In this document: positions 63,975-64,000 of the stretch, piece after piece | Numbering within the stretch: the stretch's first letter is position 1 | Layout: each line of letters opens with the position of its first letter | Assembly: GCF_000346465.2 (NCBI RefSeq) | Contig: NC_034015.1 | Coordinates: 2,958,658 to 3,022,657 of the forward strand | DNA length: 64,000 bases | Reading direction: 5' to 3' | Source of the DNA: Prunus persica | Taxonomy: Eukaryota; Streptophyta; Magnoliopsida; Rosales; Rosaceae | The notes under the pieces: generated by a model | The model's database searches: none | What the model was told of the DNA's origin: nothing | What the model saw: only the letters and a program-made list of their open reading frames with translations | Made by a program: the position numbers and the translations under genes

Positions 63975-64000
63975 CTCTCTCCACCTCCACAAACCCAGTC
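63578..64000 (+). mobile_element. CACTA (En/Spm) element terminus
   Basis: Begins CACTACAAGAAAAATAGCC, the classic CACTA terminal repeat. Clustered subterminal words follow (ACAACGTGC, GTGCGTTG, TTGTTAAAAC, in both orientations), where the transposase of such elements binds. The element extends right beyond the window, so the partner end and the 3-bp target duplication are not visible. A (CT)n tract at 63944-63972 lies inside. Confidence 0.8.
63944..63972. repeat. (CT)n microsatellite
   Basis: About 14 CT units inside the CACTA terminal region. Confidence 0.85.

Overview
This is nuclear DNA of a flowering plant. It has spliced genes with GT-AG introns, Ty1/copia and Ty3/gypsy elements, hAT-like and PIF/Harbinger DNA transposons, MITEs, a SINE and long CT/GA tracts. 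The gene families (SPT6-like, NAC-alpha, organellar HSP90, PPR, gyrase A) fit a eudicot. A woody Rosaceae is my weak guess; nothing in the sequence proves it.

Layout. 1-2452: 5' part of a decayed copia element on the minus strand. 3006-11634: a complete 17-exon SPT6-like transcription elongation factor with a C-terminal WG/GW tail. 12371-30300: a three-level nest. A hAT-like element with an 8-bp target duplication holds a decayed coding stretch, and that stretch was split by a complete 14.7-kb Tat-type Ty3/gypsy retrotransposon (15087-29835). The gypsy element carries an antisense plant-mobile-domain gene that still has six phase-compatible introns. 31221-36955: a PIF/Harbinger element with ORF1 and transposase remnants, itself split by a 2.66-kb solo LTR. 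37044-38516: two Tourist-like MITEs head to tail, sharing one TAA target site. 38795-42903: an intact four-exon NAC-alpha gene.

44040-53923 holds three broken minus-strand gene copies in a row: a chloroplast-type HSP90 that lost its N-terminal exons, a PPR gene with a nonsense codon, no start codon and an LTR element in its intron, and a gyrase A gene that stops after three exons. All three families work in organelles. 54180-64000 is transposon-dominated: two hAT-like elements with perfect 8-bp target duplications, a degenerate gypsy-type putative transposase gene, CACTA-like protein scraps and the terminus of a CACTA element that runs off the right edge.

Only two genes look functional, SPT6-like and NAC-alpha, and both are plus strand. 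Almost everything else is mobile DNA or gene debris. The two items most worth following are the intron-bearing antisense gene inside the gypsy element and the row of organelle-gene fragments.
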